A stretch of 64,000 bases of DNA from Planctomycetota bacterium (GCA_029259655.1 JAJDET010000376.1:1-64000), one strand, 5' to 3'. Counted from the first letter of the stretch, positions 15,440-23,899 are shown. Notes: generated by a model from the sequence alone, not told the origin. Made by a program: numbers and translations.

Positions 15440-15846
15440 GCCGTCTCCTTCGCGGGTGGCGGGCGGTCTTCCGTCCAGGTGGACGCCCAGAGTAGCAGGG
15501 CGGGGATGTCGTCGAACACGACCACGCAGGAGGCCTTGGCCCACGCGACTTCGATGTCAGCCCCGAGGGAGTGTCCTGGCAGCCGCAGGACCGCGTCGCA
15601 GAGCTCCAGCCACACACGGTCGTGGGAGAGCCACTCCTCCGCGCTGCACGGGTGCTGCACGCCCCAGAAGGTGTTGAGGTGCGGCAGGTAGGGAACCATG
15701 CCGGCCGACCTCAGGACGTTGCCGGCGTGGAAGGCCGCCACGACGTTCTTCGACGGCGTTCCGGAGCTGTTGATGGGGCCGGCGATGTAGATCCGCGGCT
15801 TGCTCCGCAGGTCCTTGATCTTCCTCGGATCCAGGCGGTAGCTCAC
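15436..15846 (-). CDS. DUF4406-like / nucleoside 2-deoxyribosyltransferase-fold protein
   Basis: GTG start in a GTGA overlap. RIYIAGPIN near the N-terminus, a CDAVLRLPGHSLGADIEVAW block and CVVVFDD match DUF4406 proteins, relatives of nucleoside deoxyribosyltransferases that act on nucleotides. 136 residues is usual. Substrate unknown; a nucleotide salvage or signalling role is inference. Confidence 0.75.
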   Translation of the reverse strand: MSYRLDPRKIKDLRSKPRIYIAGPINSSGTPSKNVVAAFHAGNVLRSAGMVPYLPHLNTFWGVQHPCSAEEWLSHDRVWLELCDAVLRLPGHSLGADIEVAWAKASCVVVFDDIPALLLWASTWTEDRPPPAKETA

Positions 15847-17186
15847 TCCTTGATCTCCCCGCATTCGAGCATCAGGGCACCGTCGTCGCGCTCGCCGGTC
15901 CGCTCGAGGATCAGCTGCAGGCCGGTCTCCTCGCAGGTCTCGGCGACCAGCATGAGGTTGGCGTCGTCCAGGCAGTCGCCCTCCTGGGTCCACGCGACGC
16001 GGAGGTTGGCCTTGGTCGCGGAGACGATCTGCAGGCAGGTGCGCAGCCTACGGCCCTTGGACGCCGCGGTCCAGGCGCGCCCGTCGATGAGAGGCTCGCC
16101 GCCGGAGAGGTCCAGGCCTTCGATGTCCAGGCCGGCGTCCTTCAGTGCCTTGGCGCGGTCGGCCTGCAGGGCTTCGATCTGCCGGGTCAGGCCCTCGTAG
16201 GAGGTCTCCTCGCTCCGCAGCTCGGTCTCCATGCGGCGCAGCGCGGCGTTCTGGCGGACCTTCTGGTTGACGTCCTCGACTCCGTCGAGCTCGAGCCTGA
16301 TCGGGTCCAGGTCGGGCTCGGGCGCGTCCTTGGCGATCTTCCAGGCAGCCTCTGCGGCGTCCGTGAGGGCCGTGCGTTCTTCGGTGAGCGCGACAGCCTC
16401 TGCTTGGAGATCCCTGACCCGTTGCTGCAGGCGCTCGATCTCTTCGGTGGCCTCGTCGACCGAAGCGCCCTTGGCGGTGATCTCGTCGTCCTTGCGAGCC
16501 ACGGCGTCGGTCGCCTTCTCGGCGGCGGCGTGGAGCTGCTCCTTCTTTCTCCCCAGGCTGGCTTCGGTCTCGTAGCGCTCGCGGATCTCCGCGCCGCTCA
16601 CCTCTTCGGCGGGGACCTCGGGGATCATCCGACCGTGTTCGGTGATGGCCCCGCCGAGCTTCTTGACCGTCCGGCCCACAGAGGTGCGGGCGTCGCGAAT
16701 ACCCTTCTCTTTCGTGTCGAGGGCGTCCGTGTCGACGCCGATGGCCTCGAGGATGGCAGCGCGGACCTTCCGGGGGTCACTCTCCCAGGCCATGGCTACC
16801 GGGTCCGGCCCGGCCGAGCCGCGTAGAGCCTGGAGCTGCTTCATTGGAGAGGAGATGGGCTCGCCGCTGGCGGTCCACATCTGGAATTCGTAGGTCCCGC
16901 CAGCGGTCTGGCTGATCTTGATGGCCGGCCCTGGCGTGCCGTCGGAGTTGGTGAGCTCGGCCTCGATCGTGGCCCGATCGGCTCCATCGCGGACGGGCGC
17001 CTCCACCAAGGCCTTCTTCCCGTTGGCGACCGCGGCGATCGCGCTGATTAGGGTGGACTTCCCGCTTTCGTTGTTGCCCGCGACGATGGTCATGCCCGCG
17101 GGCAGCATGGTGTCAACGAGCTTGATGACGCCGTAGTCGTGGACGATCAGTCGGGACAGGCGGCAGTCCTTGGATTCGATGGTCAC
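15843..17186 (-). CDS. SMC/RecF-like AAA ATPase with coiled coil
   Basis: A Walker A motif GNNESGKST near residue 40 follows a beta-rich N-terminus. A long coiled coil (residues ~200-300, EIERLQQRVRDLQAEAVALT) leads to a C-terminal half with LSGGEP, a signature-like motif, and a degenerate Walker B (LDDANLMLVAET). Length 447 is short for SbcC/Rad50, typical of phage AAA_23 ATPases. Those usually pair with a nuclease; none is adjacent here, though a YkgJ-type Cys protein precedes it. Recombination or DNA-end handling is likely. Confidence 0.8.
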   Translation of the reverse strand: MTIESKDCRLSRLIVHDYGVIKLVDTMLPAGMTIVAGNNESGKSTLISAIAAVANGKKALVEAPVRDGADRATIEAELTNSDGTPGPAIKISQTAGGTYEFQMWTASGEPISSPMKQLQALRGSAGPDPVAMAWESDPRKVRAAILEAIGVDTDALDTKEKGIRDARTSVGRTVKKLGGAITEHGRMIPEVPAEEVSGAEIRERYETEASLGRKKEQLHAAAEKATDAVARKDDEITAKGASVDEATEEIERLQQRVRDLQAEAVALTEERTALTDAAEAAWKIAKDAPEPDLDPIRLELDGVEDVNQKVRQNAALRRMETELRSEETSYEGLTRQIEALQADRAKALKDAGLDIEGLDLSGGEPLIDGRAWTAASKGRRLRTCLQIVSATKANLRVAWTQEGDCLDDANLMLVAETCEETGLQLILERTGERDDGALMLECGEIKE

Positions 17187-17509
17187 GCTTTGATCTCCTT
17201 CATGTGATCAGGGGCCTTGCAGTCGGTGCGGCGGCACTTGCCGCCCTTCGGGTACCAGCGGCACATCCAGGGCCTCTGGTCGTAGACTCCGCAGAGCCCG
17301 TCGTCCTGCAGGTGCCTGCAGGAGAATGTGTCGGTTTCCCCCTCGATGGGGACCACCATGTCGAGGATGAACTCGGCTTCGCGCTTGTCGCCGGGATGCC
17401 CGGATTGGGCCTTCCGCTTCAGCCGCGCGATCCCGTCGCGGATCACGAACCGCCGGCAGCAGGCTCCCCCGCAGCGGATGTTGAGCTCGGGGCGAGCAGG
17501 GTCTGTCAA
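17183..17509 (-). CDS. YkgJ-like cysteine-cluster protein
   Basis: CGGACCRRF near residue 13, CRHLQDDGLCGVYDQRPWMC and CRWYP...C...DC fit the YkgJ Cys-cluster family, thought to bind zinc or an iron-sulfur centre. Coupled (ATGA overlaps) to the ATPase downstream and a 127-residue gene upstream. Role unknown. Confidence 0.75.
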   Translation of the reverse strand: MTDPARPELNIRCGGACCRRFVIRDGIARLKRKAQSGHPGDKREAEFILDMVVPIEGETDTFSCRHLQDDGLCGVYDQRPWMCRWYPKGGKCRRTDCKAPDHMKEIKA

Positions 17510-17889
17510 AGCTGCTTCTCAAGGGCCTCAGCCTCCTTCTCCAGCTCGCGCAGGGCCGACCTCCAGGCCCGTCCGGGCTCGATCCGCTTGAATTCCCACC
17601 ACAGGCCTTCGGACTTGACGACCAGCATATACTGGGCGGCGTAGTACATCGTTTGGCCGACGCAGGCCCAGCCGGTATGGCCCGGCACGTAGGTGATTCG
17701 GGTGTTCTCGCTGGGCGTGCGGACGACCTCCAGGCAGCTGGACCGGTTGCGCCAGCCGTCGCCTTTCTTGAGCTCGAGAGATCTTCGGGGCTCCCCCCAG
17801 TCCACGCCGGGGGTGTGGAGGTAGGTGCCGCGGTCACGGGTAGAGGTCCCGTGCAGCTGAATCACGCGTTCACCCGCGATCGTCTTCAT
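17506..17889 (-). CDS. Hypothetical protein
   Basis: 127 residues: beta-rich N-terminus (YLHTPGVDWGEPRRSLEL), a central TYVPGHTGWACVGQTMYYAA segment and a charged helix at the C-terminus (LRELEKEAEALEKQL). Overlaps both neighbours. No family recognised. Confidence 0.7.
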   Translation of the reverse strand: MKTIAGERVIQLHGTSTRDRGTYLHTPGVDWGEPRRSLELKKGDGWRNRSSCLEVVRTPSENTRITYVPGHTGWACVGQTMYYAAQYMLVVKSEGLWWEFKRIEPGRAWRSALRELEKEAEALEKQL

Positions 17890-18265
17890 GGCCGATCACC
17901 TCGAATGGGATTCCTTGCGTCCGGGCCTTCCAGACTGTGTCCCGCGTGCCGCGGCTTCGGCCGAGGTCGCTGTGGAACGCGATCACCAAGTCGGGTAGCT
18001 GGGCCAGCATCTTCGAGTTGCGGTCGTGGCCCGCCGGTCGGCCCTCGCCGGCCCAATTCGCGGGGAAGGACCTCGTGGGGAGCCCGAGTTTCTCGGCCTC
18101 CTCTCCGGCGATGCGATCCGCGCCGCGCGCCGCGCCGTGCATGATCACGGTCTTCGGGGGGAACTCCTGCAACCGGCTTCGGATCTTGGCTCGGTCTGAC
18201 CACTCTCGATCTCCGCATACGAGAACCAGGAGCGGCTCAGAAGTGGGAGGCCGCTTCGAAGACAC
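17870..18265 (-). CDS. SLOG-family (YspA / DUF2493-like) protein
   Basis: VLVCGDREWSD, MHGAARGADRIAGEEAE, a W/GRPAGHDRN block and LVIAFHSDLGRSRGTRDTV follow the DUF2493/YspA group of the SLOG superfamily, Rossmann-like proteins proposed to bind or sense nucleotide-derived ligands. 131 residues is usual. In other phages such genes occur near nucleotide and defence functions. Confidence 0.82.
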   Translation of the reverse strand: MSSKRPPTSEPLLVLVCGDREWSDRAKIRSRLQEFPPKTVIMHGAARGADRIAGEEAEKLGLPTRSFPANWAGEGRPAGHDRNSKMLAQLPDLVIAFHSDLGRSRGTRDTVWKARTQGIPFEVIGHEDDRG

Positions 18266-18503
18266 GAGACGACAGCATCTGGTCGGCGCCGAGGCCGCTG
18301 CCGAGGTCGCGGCCGAGACCGAGCCTCTGGGCCATGTCCAGCGCGGGGGGAGGCAACATCGACGCTTGGCCGGCGGTGGCCTTGGCGACGAGCAGCAGTA
18401 GCTGCAGGCCGCTGTGGGCGAGTTCCATGGCGTCCCCCTCGTTGGCGGGGTTGAAGTTCTCGTCCATCATCATCGCCAGTTGGCGGGGAGTCGGATCGTC
18501 CAT
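18237..18503 (-). CDS. Hypothetical helical protein
   Basis: 88 residues starting MDDPTPRQLAMMMDENF, mostly helical with a hydrophobic middle (LQLLLLVAKATAGQAS). Overlaps the SLOG gene by 29 bases. The 130 bases upstream hold two operator copies and a G-rich motif. Confidence 0.6.
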   Translation of the reverse strand: MDDPTPRQLAMMMDENFNPANEGDAMELAHSGLQLLLLVAKATAGQASMLPPPALDMAQRLGLGRDLGSGLGADQMLSSRVFEAASHF

Positions 18504-18540
18504 TTGACAGGCCTCCAGGTGAGTTCTTGCCCCCAGGAAA

Positions 18541-18633
18541 CAAGGGGGGAGGGGGTCATTCTCGGGGCAACCTTAACTCCGGTGATCGCCGCAGGGAAGA
18601 GCCCCGAGAGGAAAATAGGGCGATCACCCTCGT
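18541..18633 (-). promoter_or_regulatory. Two operator copies without a good promoter, plus G-rich motif
   Basis: CGGTGATCGCCG (18580-18591) and GGGCGATCACCC (18618-18629) lie between two genes of the same minus-strand operon. A possible -10 TATTTT follows the second, but no convincing -35 is present. They may be a weak internal promoter or operator-only sites that stop transcription when bound, as stoperators do in mycobacteriophage L5. GGGGGGAGGGGGTCATT starts near 18543. Confidence 0.55.
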
Positions 18634-18972
18634 TTACGCCCGGCAGATGGTCCGGTGTTCGCGGAGAACCGCGTCGTGGATGGCGTCGGCCTCGTCAGCG
18701 GACTCGCGCATCCACCGGACGGCCTCAACGAGCGCGCGGGCCTTGCACTTCTGCAGGCCCTGCACCTTCTCGACCGCCTGATTGTCCGGGCTGCCAATGT
18801 GGGAGGTGCACCAGCCTCCTTTGCCGGGGACGATGCAGAGCATCAGGGGGCCGTATCGGCAGCGCCAATGGCGGGGGCGGAGGCCGTGCTTCGGCATCTC
18901 CCACCAGTCGATGAAGTCCCGTTGGGTGTCTACCGGCATACCGGTGATCCGAGGAAGGTCCGGTCGAGCCAT
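18634..18972 (-). CDS. Hypothetical protein
   Basis: 112 residues. An N-terminal Trp/Arg-rich part with Cys residues (HWRCRYGPLMLCIVPGKGGW) leads to a helical C-terminus (KARALVEAVRWMRESADEAD). Overlaps the next gene upstream by 43 bases. No family recognised. Confidence 0.65.
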   Translation of the reverse strand: MARPDLPRITGMPVDTQRDFIDWWEMPKHGLRPRHWRCRYGPLMLCIVPGKGGWCTSHIGSPDNQAVEKVQGLQKCKARALVEAVRWMRESADEADAIHDAVLREHRTICRA

Positions 18973-19226
18973 CGGACCGCGCCGACGATCCAGCCCCAGA
19001 CCCTGACAGGTAGCGGATCCGGGACCGAGAGCAGCGCCAGCAGTAGCTCAGGCTCCTGGCCGATCATCGCCGACAGGGCCTTCAGGAGCCTCTCCAGGGC
19101 CCTGTTGACGGCCTCGAGCACGGGCGACAGGGCCTCGAGGATGGCGTCCCCGAGGTTCCTCAGGGCGGAGCTGAGGTTCTGGGCGGCCTCGAGCAGGGTG
19201 GCAGTGGGGGCGCGGTCATTTGTCAT
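18930..19226 (-). CDS. Amphipathic helical protein
   Basis: 98 residues dominated by Leu/Ala-rich amphipathic helices (LEAVNRALERLLKALSAMI, LLLALLSVPDP), with a Trp-rich C-terminus. A membrane-associated role is possible. Overlaps both neighbours. Confidence 0.6.
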   Translation of the reverse strand: MTNDRAPTATLLEAAQNLSSALRNLGDAILEALSPVLEAVNRALERLLKALSAMIGQEPELLLALLSVPDPLPVRVWGWIVGAVRWLDRTFLGSPVCR

Positions 19227-20196
19227 ATACGCGCTCCGGTTCGCCGTCCCTGCCTTCGACGGTGTGCTGCGCCAGGATTAGGCCTTGGAAGAATCCGCGA
19301 TCGTAGGCTGTCTTGACGTTCAGGGGGGTCCTTCTTCGAGCGATCATCTTGCGCAGTCTCGCGGTGCAGCCGCCGAAGGTGGAGCTGACGTAGAGGTGCT
19401 CTTTCACCTCTCGGAGCTCAGCGAGGGCGGCCAGCGTATGCACGGAGGGCTGGTGCAGCCGCTCCAGCTCCTGGATGGCCCGGGTGACCCCGAGCTGTGC
19501 CCCTGGCGACACGGGGTGCCTTTCGCGGTGTATCTCGTTCCCGGAGGGCTTCAGGGCCTCGTGCAGGAAGCTCATCCCGCAGTTTGACCCGAGCCACTGC
19601 ACCACGGTGGCGGCGACGAACTTGTCACGCACCGTGGCGCTCATGTAGTCGGGGAGCAAGGCGTCGAGGAGGCCCTGTCCGTAGTTCCGGTACGGCTTCC
19701 CTTCGTTCTCCTCCTCCCACCGGTCGGCGAAGCCCTTCTCGCGATCGCAGGAGAGGGTCCTGTCGTGGTGGTGGCTGCGGTTCGGATGCGCCGCGTCGAA
19801 GCTCGAAGGCATCGACGGGCCGTCGGCGCTGGGTGGCTTCTTGTAGGGGAGTACGGGGACGCGCATTGAGTGCGAATCTCCGAGCATGCGGCGGCCCGCA
19901 GCGGTTCCGGCGTAGAGGTCCACGCACGGGAAACGCCCAGCCTCTCCGTCGTGGATCTCGATGCTGAGATCGGCTGACCTCAGGCCGAGGAGGTCGCGCA
20001 CGGCCGAGGTGAAGAGTTCTGGGTCCTTGGGCGGCCAGCAGGATAGCGGACGCCGGAGGCAGCGGACGGTCGTGCGGACCCGATCCTGGTTGGCCCGGAA
20101 CTCCTCGAGCTCCAGGTTCCGGGGGCTCTTCTCTGATGGCACGGCGGTCTTCTTTGACCCCAGGAGTGCGTCGCGGACGCGGCCTACGATCTTCAC
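19216..20196 (-). CDS. Hypothetical protein, 326 residues
   Basis: Contains a His-rich segment (HPNRSHHHDRTLSCDREKGF), a Gly/Cys block (VQWLGSNCGMSF) and a basic C-terminal region (LRKMIARRRTPLNVK). The stop overlaps the start of the downstream 98-residue gene. No family recognised; one of the largest genes of this operon. Confidence 0.7.
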   Translation of the reverse strand: MKIVGRVRDALLGSKKTAVPSEKSPRNLELEEFRANQDRVRTTVRCLRRPLSCWPPKDPELFTSAVRDLLGLRSADLSIEIHDGEAGRFPCVDLYAGTAAGRRMLGDSHSMRVPVLPYKKPPSADGPSMPSSFDAAHPNRSHHHDRTLSCDREKGFADRWEEENEGKPYRNYGQGLLDALLPDYMSATVRDKFVAATVVQWLGSNCGMSFLHEALKPSGNEIHRERHPVSPGAQLGVTRAIQELERLHQPSVHTLAALAELREVKEHLYVSSTFGGCTARLRKMIARRRTPLNVKTAYDRGFFQGLILAQHTVEGRDGEPERVYDK

Positions 20197-20462
20197 GACG
20201 CGTCTCCGCGCGAGCCGAAGAGCAGCTCGCCCACCCGACCGAAGATCTTGCCGGTGAGCCAGCGGTTCTGGCGCAGCAGCTGGTCTCGGAAGTCGGAGTC
20301 GGTGAGCTGGACGGCGAGCGACAGCGGTGGGATGAGGAGGGAGATGGCGACTGCGGCCAGCGGGTTACCGAGGCTCCGCACGTCGGGGTTGAGCTGTCGG
20401 GTGGCGTCCAGCGCCGCGACCCACGCGCCCAGGCCGAGCCAGCAACAGAGGAGCAGGATCAT
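20193..20462 (-). CDS. Small membrane protein
   Basis: 89 residues from MILLLCCWLGLGAWVAAL. Two hydrophobic segments (residues ~1-18 and ~30-50) and a charged C-terminus (RQNRWLTGKIFGRVGELLFG). It is coupled to the next membrane protein, which has a similar plan and tail (VGRVLLGERNET), so the two may be paralogues or partners. Confidence 0.7.
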   Translation of the reverse strand: MILLLCCWLGLGAWVAALDATRQLNPDVRSLGNPLAAVAISLLIPPLSLAVQLTDSDFRDQLLRQNRWLTGKIFGRVGELLFGSRGDAS

Positions 20463-20737
20463 GTCTCGTTCCTTTCTCCGAGAAGGACGCGGCCGACCTG
20501 GGCAGCCAGCCACTTGACTGTGGCGATTGCTTCTCTCCGCATGTGTGGGGTGAAAATGAACCCGACGTACATGATCGGGCTGATGACGATGGCTATGGCG
20601 GCGAAGGCCATGCTGTCCCGGAGACCGATAGGACCGCCGTGGCCGTGTTTGCCGTGGTCTGCGAATCGCACCGTGAGGCAGATCAATGCGGGCGGGATGC
20701 CGGCGGCGAGGTAGAGGAGTACTTCGATCGGGATCAT
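20459..20737 (-). CDS. Small membrane protein, partner of the downstream one
   Basis: 92 residues from MIPIEVLLYLAAGIPPALIC. Two hydrophobic segments are separated by a His/Gly-rich loop (DHGKHGHGG). Ends in the ATGA overlap with the 89-residue membrane protein. Function unknown. Confidence 0.7.
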   Translation of the reverse strand: MIPIEVLLYLAAGIPPALICLTVRFADHGKHGHGGPIGLRDSMAFAAIAIVISPIMYVGFIFTPHMRREAIATVKWLAAQVGRVLLGERNET

Positions 20738-21162
20738 TTGGCGTACCTCTGGTTGGTCGGTTCCGCCGACTCTACCCTGAAGGAGTCCCAGGTGTAGGTC
20801 CGGACGCGAGGGCTGTCGGGGGTTTGGATCTTCATCTTCCCTCGCTTGCTCTTTGAGGCCGGGTCGTAGTACACACCCCAGTAGTCGACCCGGGATCCTT
20901 CCGGCAGGTGTTGCAGGAGGGAGCACCAGTGTCTGAGGAACGAGACGCGCTGTACGTCACTCGAGCTCGGAGAGAATGCGAAGCGCAGGTGCTTGGGCAC
21001 CGCGATGCCGTACAGCTCCCCGCGGTCTCCGGAGAGTGCGCTGCCCGTCTTCACGTGAGCCTCTACTGGCTTGTTGGGGTCAACGATTCTGCCGTCCCCG
21101 CCGAGGAGGACGACGGTGAGCTCCTTCCCGAAATCCAGCCCCATTCGCCATAGGTTTTTCAT
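20734..21162 (-). CDS. Hypothetical protein
   Basis: 142 residues, mixed alpha/beta (LTVVLLGGDGRIVDPNKP, RVDYWGVYYDPASKSKRGK). Coupled on both sides by 4-base overlaps. No family recognised. Confidence 0.68.
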   Translation of the reverse strand: MKNLWRMGLDFGKELTVVLLGGDGRIVDPNKPVEAHVKTGSALSGDRGELYGIAVPKHLRFAFSPSSSDVQRVSFLRHWCSLLQHLPEGSRVDYWGVYYDPASKSKRGKMKIQTPDSPRVRTYTWDSFRVESAEPTNQRYAK

Positions 21163-21659
21163 GACTCGGTCTCTCCTCGGATTTCGACCTCGGCCCAGAT
21201 CTCTCCCTCTCCGTCGGGGAGGTCCCGGTACCCGTGTTCTATGACAACGCCGCGCCCTTCTGACCCAGTGAACGCCATCCCCTGGAAGCCTCTTTTGTCG
21301 AGCTCGGCCAGCGAGGCCGCGGTGTGGACGCCGCCGCCGGCGTCGGGCTCACCGCTCCTGAAGAGCACCACCGGCACCGTGCTGCTGAGAGGGGTCTGCT
21401 TGGGGACCGGAACGGAGTGGGTGGCACGCTCTTCCTCTTCCTCCTGATCTCTCACGTAGTCGGAGAGGGTTTCGCAGTCGCAGATGACTACGAACTGACC
21501 GCGGGGCCCGGGTCCGATCTGGACGCTTAGGACCTTGAGGTTGAGGTCTCCGTCTCCGACGGGGTCAATCTCCAAGCCCTTCCAGATGGGCCAGGGGAGC
21601 CGGGCCTTGTAGAGCAGGTCACCCGTCTCGTGGTCGTTCAGCACGACATTGACGATCAT
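21159..21659 (-). CDS. Hypothetical protein
   Basis: 166 residues. N-terminal beta-rich part (MIVNVVLNDHETGDLLYKAR), an acidic run (DQEEEEERA) and a Gly-rich centre. The ATGA overlap with the zinc-ribbon gene upstream fixes the start. No family recognised. Confidence 0.68.
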   Translation of the reverse strand: MIVNVVLNDHETGDLLYKARLPWPIWKGLEIDPVGDGDLNLKVLSVQIGPGPRGQFVVICDCETLSDYVRDQEEEEERATHSVPVPKQTPLSSTVPVVLFRSGEPDAGGGVHTAASLAELDKRGFQGMAFTGSEGRGVVIEHGYRDLPDGEGEIWAEVEIRGETES

Positions 21660-22288
21660 CGGTCGTTCTCCTCGTTTTCTCCGCCCACGCTCAGGGCGTT
21701 GAGGTCGGTGACGGACACTTCTCCAGCAGCCAGCCGGTGGAGCAGGCTCGAGCCCGACTCGTAGGCGCTGGTGGCAACATCGTTGAGCACGTCGGTGAGG
21801 ATCAGGCGGAACTCCACGAGGGCGTCGGCGACGTCTCTCGGGAGGAGCTTCTGGTCGGGGTAGTTGTGGCCGTCGCGGCGGTCGCCGACAGCATCCAGCA
21901 TCCGTTCGTCGTATCCGACGCCATCCTGCTTGATGCTCTCACCGTAGTGCCCGCCGCGGTGACCCTCACGCCCGAGCGCAGTGACCAGGGCCAGAGACAC
22001 CTTGTCCCATCGCCGGCAGGTGTCGAAGCCGACGTGGACACGGGCGCTCCTGACTCCGTCTACCTTCCCCGCCAATCTCCCCAGGGGGGAGTGGCGGGGG
22101 GTGAGGAGTACGACCTCGTCCTCCTTGACGGCCGCTTGGGCAGCGAGGCCGTCGTGGGCGTCCAGCTTCTTCTGGCACTCGTCGCAGACCCCTGCGGTTG
22201 GGCGATCCCAGTGGTCGGGCCACTCGGAGTCCTGACCGGTCGTGCCGCATCCGTGGCAGGGCTTCTTTGTTCGTCCAGCGCGGCTCAC
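21656..22288 (-). CDS. Zinc-ribbon hypothetical protein
   Basis: GTG start in a GTGA overlap. 210 residues beginning MSRAGRTKKPCHGCGTTGQD; CHGCG and CDECQ make a four-Cys ribbon at residues ~11-41. The remainder is helical and polar (LPRDVADALVEFRLILTDVL). No family recognised. Confidence 0.68.
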   Translation of the reverse strand: MSRAGRTKKPCHGCGTTGQDSEWPDHWDRPTAGVCDECQKKLDAHDGLAAQAAVKEDEVVLLTPRHSPLGRLAGKVDGVRSARVHVGFDTCRRWDKVSLALVTALGREGHRGGHYGESIKQDGVGYDERMLDAVGDRRDGHNYPDQKLLPRDVADALVEFRLILTDVLNDVATSAYESGSSLLHRLAAGEVSVTDLNALSVGGENEENDR

Positions 22289-22548
22289 CAGCTCGGCTCC
22301 CCTCGAAGGATTGGGGTCATGTCGTCCAGGAACACGTCGCCTTTGCCGTCGAAGTGGCAGGTCGTGAGGAAGTAGCCTTTCGGCTCGTCGCCGAGGGCCT
22401 TGAACAGCTCCGGGGCGGCGGCAATCGGGATCAGGACGTCCACCGTCTTCCGGTCCTCGGAGTAGACGATCAGCTTGGGGTCGGGATCGGTGGTCATGAG
22501 AGGTCGTTGGACCTTCAGGACCAGCTGTTTCACCGTGGGCTTGGCCAT
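22285..22548 (-). CDS. Hypothetical protein
   Basis: 87 residues starting MAKPTVKQLVLKVQRPLM, alpha/beta with an LIVYSEDRKTVDVLIPIAAA core and YFLTTCHFDGKGDVF. Coupled on both sides. No family recognised. Confidence 0.68.
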   Translation of the reverse strand: MAKPTVKQLVLKVQRPLMTTDPDPKLIVYSEDRKTVDVLIPIAAAPELFKALGDEPKGYFLTTCHFDGKGDVFLDDMTPILRGEPSW

Positions 22549-22979
22549 CAGTCTTCCAGGGTCTGCCCGTCGACACCGATGAACGGCCATTCGGGCACGG
22601 CCTTGTCCAGCCATGCGTGGTGGGCAATGACCGGTAGGACCCCGTCGTCGCGGACGGCGGTGGCCTGCATGTGGTGGGTCTGGATCAGCCCGAGGGGCGC
22701 GCCGGGCAGACGCAGGCTCCCCTGGCGGTCGTTGCCCACCGCGATGCGCGCGGCCACGAAGCCCGGGCAGAGGTGCAGGAGGGCGTCGGCCGACCCACAG
22801 TCCTGGCAGCACTTACCGGAGCCGTCCCTGGCCAGCGGGTCCATCGCGCCACCCTTGAGCGGCATGATGGTCTCGGAGCGAATCTTCCGGTCCCTGGCCA
22901 GCTGCAAGCAACGGGGGCAGGGGAGGGGAACCTCCGCCCTGGTCTTCTTCCCGGGCTTGGGCTTGGTCTTTCGTGCCAT
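22548..22979 (-). CDS. Zinc-binding hypothetical protein, first gene of the 23.0 kb operon
   Basis: 143 residues with a Lys-rich N-terminus, CPRC near residue 21 and a CCQDC group about 35 residues later, suggesting a zinc site. Only 6 bases (AGGGGT) separate the -10 box from ATG, so the mRNA should be leaderless or nearly so. The operon downstream runs to 13725. Confidence 0.7.
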   Translation of the reverse strand: MARKTKPKPGKKTRAEVPLPCPRCLQLARDRKIRSETIMPLKGGAMDPLARDGSGKCCQDCGSADALLHLCPGFVAARIAVGNDRQGSLRLPGAPLGLIQTHHMQATAVRDDGVLPVIAHHAWLDKAVPEWPFIGVDGQTLED

Positions 22980-22985
22980 ACCCCT

Positions 22986-23013
22986 ACTCTACGGCGATCG
23001 CCGCACAGATCAA
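22986..23013 (-). promoter_or_regulatory. Promoter-operator module of the 22979-13725 operon
   Basis: -35 TTGATC, 16-bp spacer containing the perfect palindrome CGGCGATCGCCG (22992-23003), -10 TAGAGT. The TGA of the upstream operon's last gene (23010) lies inside the -35 box. Confidence 0.85.
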
Positions 23014-23366
23014 GAGCGATTGCCGAAGAATGCGCCCACGAGGCCGCGCCACCACTGTTGCAGACGGCAGCGCCGCGAGGGCTCGTAGGGATCTCGTTTC
23101 AGGGACTCGGCCACCTGCTTCCCCAGCCTCGTGAGGTGCCACCATTCGTAGGGGTTCCCTTTGCGGTTGGTCTCGAGCATGCCCAACTCGGCCATCCGTT
23201 CCAGGATCTTCCTGTCGCAGCCCAGGCGCATGGTTGAAACCCATGCACCCATGCCGCTGGGGCTCCAGTCGGACTCTATTTCAGATCGGAGGAGGTGCGC
23301 CAGAACGCGGACCTCGATCTTGGAGTAGTCGAACTCCACCGTGATTTTGCGAGTCGTGAGGTTCAT
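23010..23366 (-). CDS. Small protein with winged-helix look
   Basis: 118 residues starting MNLTTRKITVEFDYSKIEVR. The middle (CDRKILERMAELGMLETNRK followed by YEWWHLTRLGKQ) has the helix-strand pattern of a winged-helix domain. Candidate DNA-binding protein; no specific family. Its stop lies inside the next promoter. Confidence 0.62.
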   Translation of the reverse strand: MNLTTRKITVEFDYSKIEVRVLAHLLRSEIESDWSPSGMGAWVSTMRLGCDRKILERMAELGMLETNRKGNPYEWWHLTRLGKQVAESLKRDPYEPSRRCRLQQWWRGLVGAFFGNRS

Positions 23367-23779
23367 GGACAGACCTCCTTCAGTAGGGCGGCCAGCTGCC
23401 CCTCGCACGGAATGCAGTAGACGTCCCAGCCGTCCGGGTAGTTGTAGTGGCGGGCGGCGGCCCAGTCGGTGGCTTCCTTGCGAGACAGGAAGACTCGTTC
23501 GATCTTCCACTGCTCGGTGACGTAGGGGACGTCGTCGCCGCCGACCAGTCCGATGAGGTGGTTGGGGCTGAGCTCGTCCTGGTGCTTTTCGACCATCCGG
23601 AGGACGTCACGCGGTACGTCGCGCAGCTCATCTACCCAGATGGAGTCGCTGTCCGTGGCCAGCCCGTCGGGCATGAGCTGAAGCGTCAGGATCTTCGATC
23701 GGAACAGGAAGATGGGGTTGCAGGTGGCCTCGCGGTGAACTTGGGCGGATCGCGAGCCGATCTCGAGGTGCGGGATCAT
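23363..23779 (-). CDS. Hypothetical protein
   Basis: 138 residues from MIPHLEIGSRSAQVHREATC, start fixed by ATGA overlap with the upstream 38-residue gene. Alpha/beta protein with QWKIERVFLSRKEATDWAAA and a C-terminal Cys pair. No family recognised. Confidence 0.65.
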   Translation of the reverse strand: MIPHLEIGSRSAQVHREATCNPIFLFRSKILTLQLMPDGLATDSDSIWVDELRDVPRDVLRMVEKHQDELSPNHLIGLVGGDDVPYVTEQWKIERVFLSRKEATDWAAARHYNYPDGWDVYCIPCEGQLAALLKEVCP

Positions 23780-23892
23780 TTGGCTGCCCTTTCGATCCGC
23801 ATCCACAGCTCCATGGGGATCTCGATCGCCCGGGATGCTTCGGTGTCCCTGACGGCCCCCGTGAGCTCGGAGAGATCGCGCTTGGTTCCCAT
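23776..23892 (-). CDS. 38-residue leaderless small protein
   Basis: Product MGTKRDLSELTGAVRDTEAS followed by a helical, basic end. The ATG lies 7 bases after the -10 box of the 23.9 kb promoter, so transcription should start at or next to the start codon. Its TGA overlaps the next ATG. Function unknown. Confidence 0.6.
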   Translation of the reverse strand: MGTKRDLSELTGAVRDTEASRAIEIPMELWMRIERAAK

Positions 23893-23899
23893 GAGGCTC

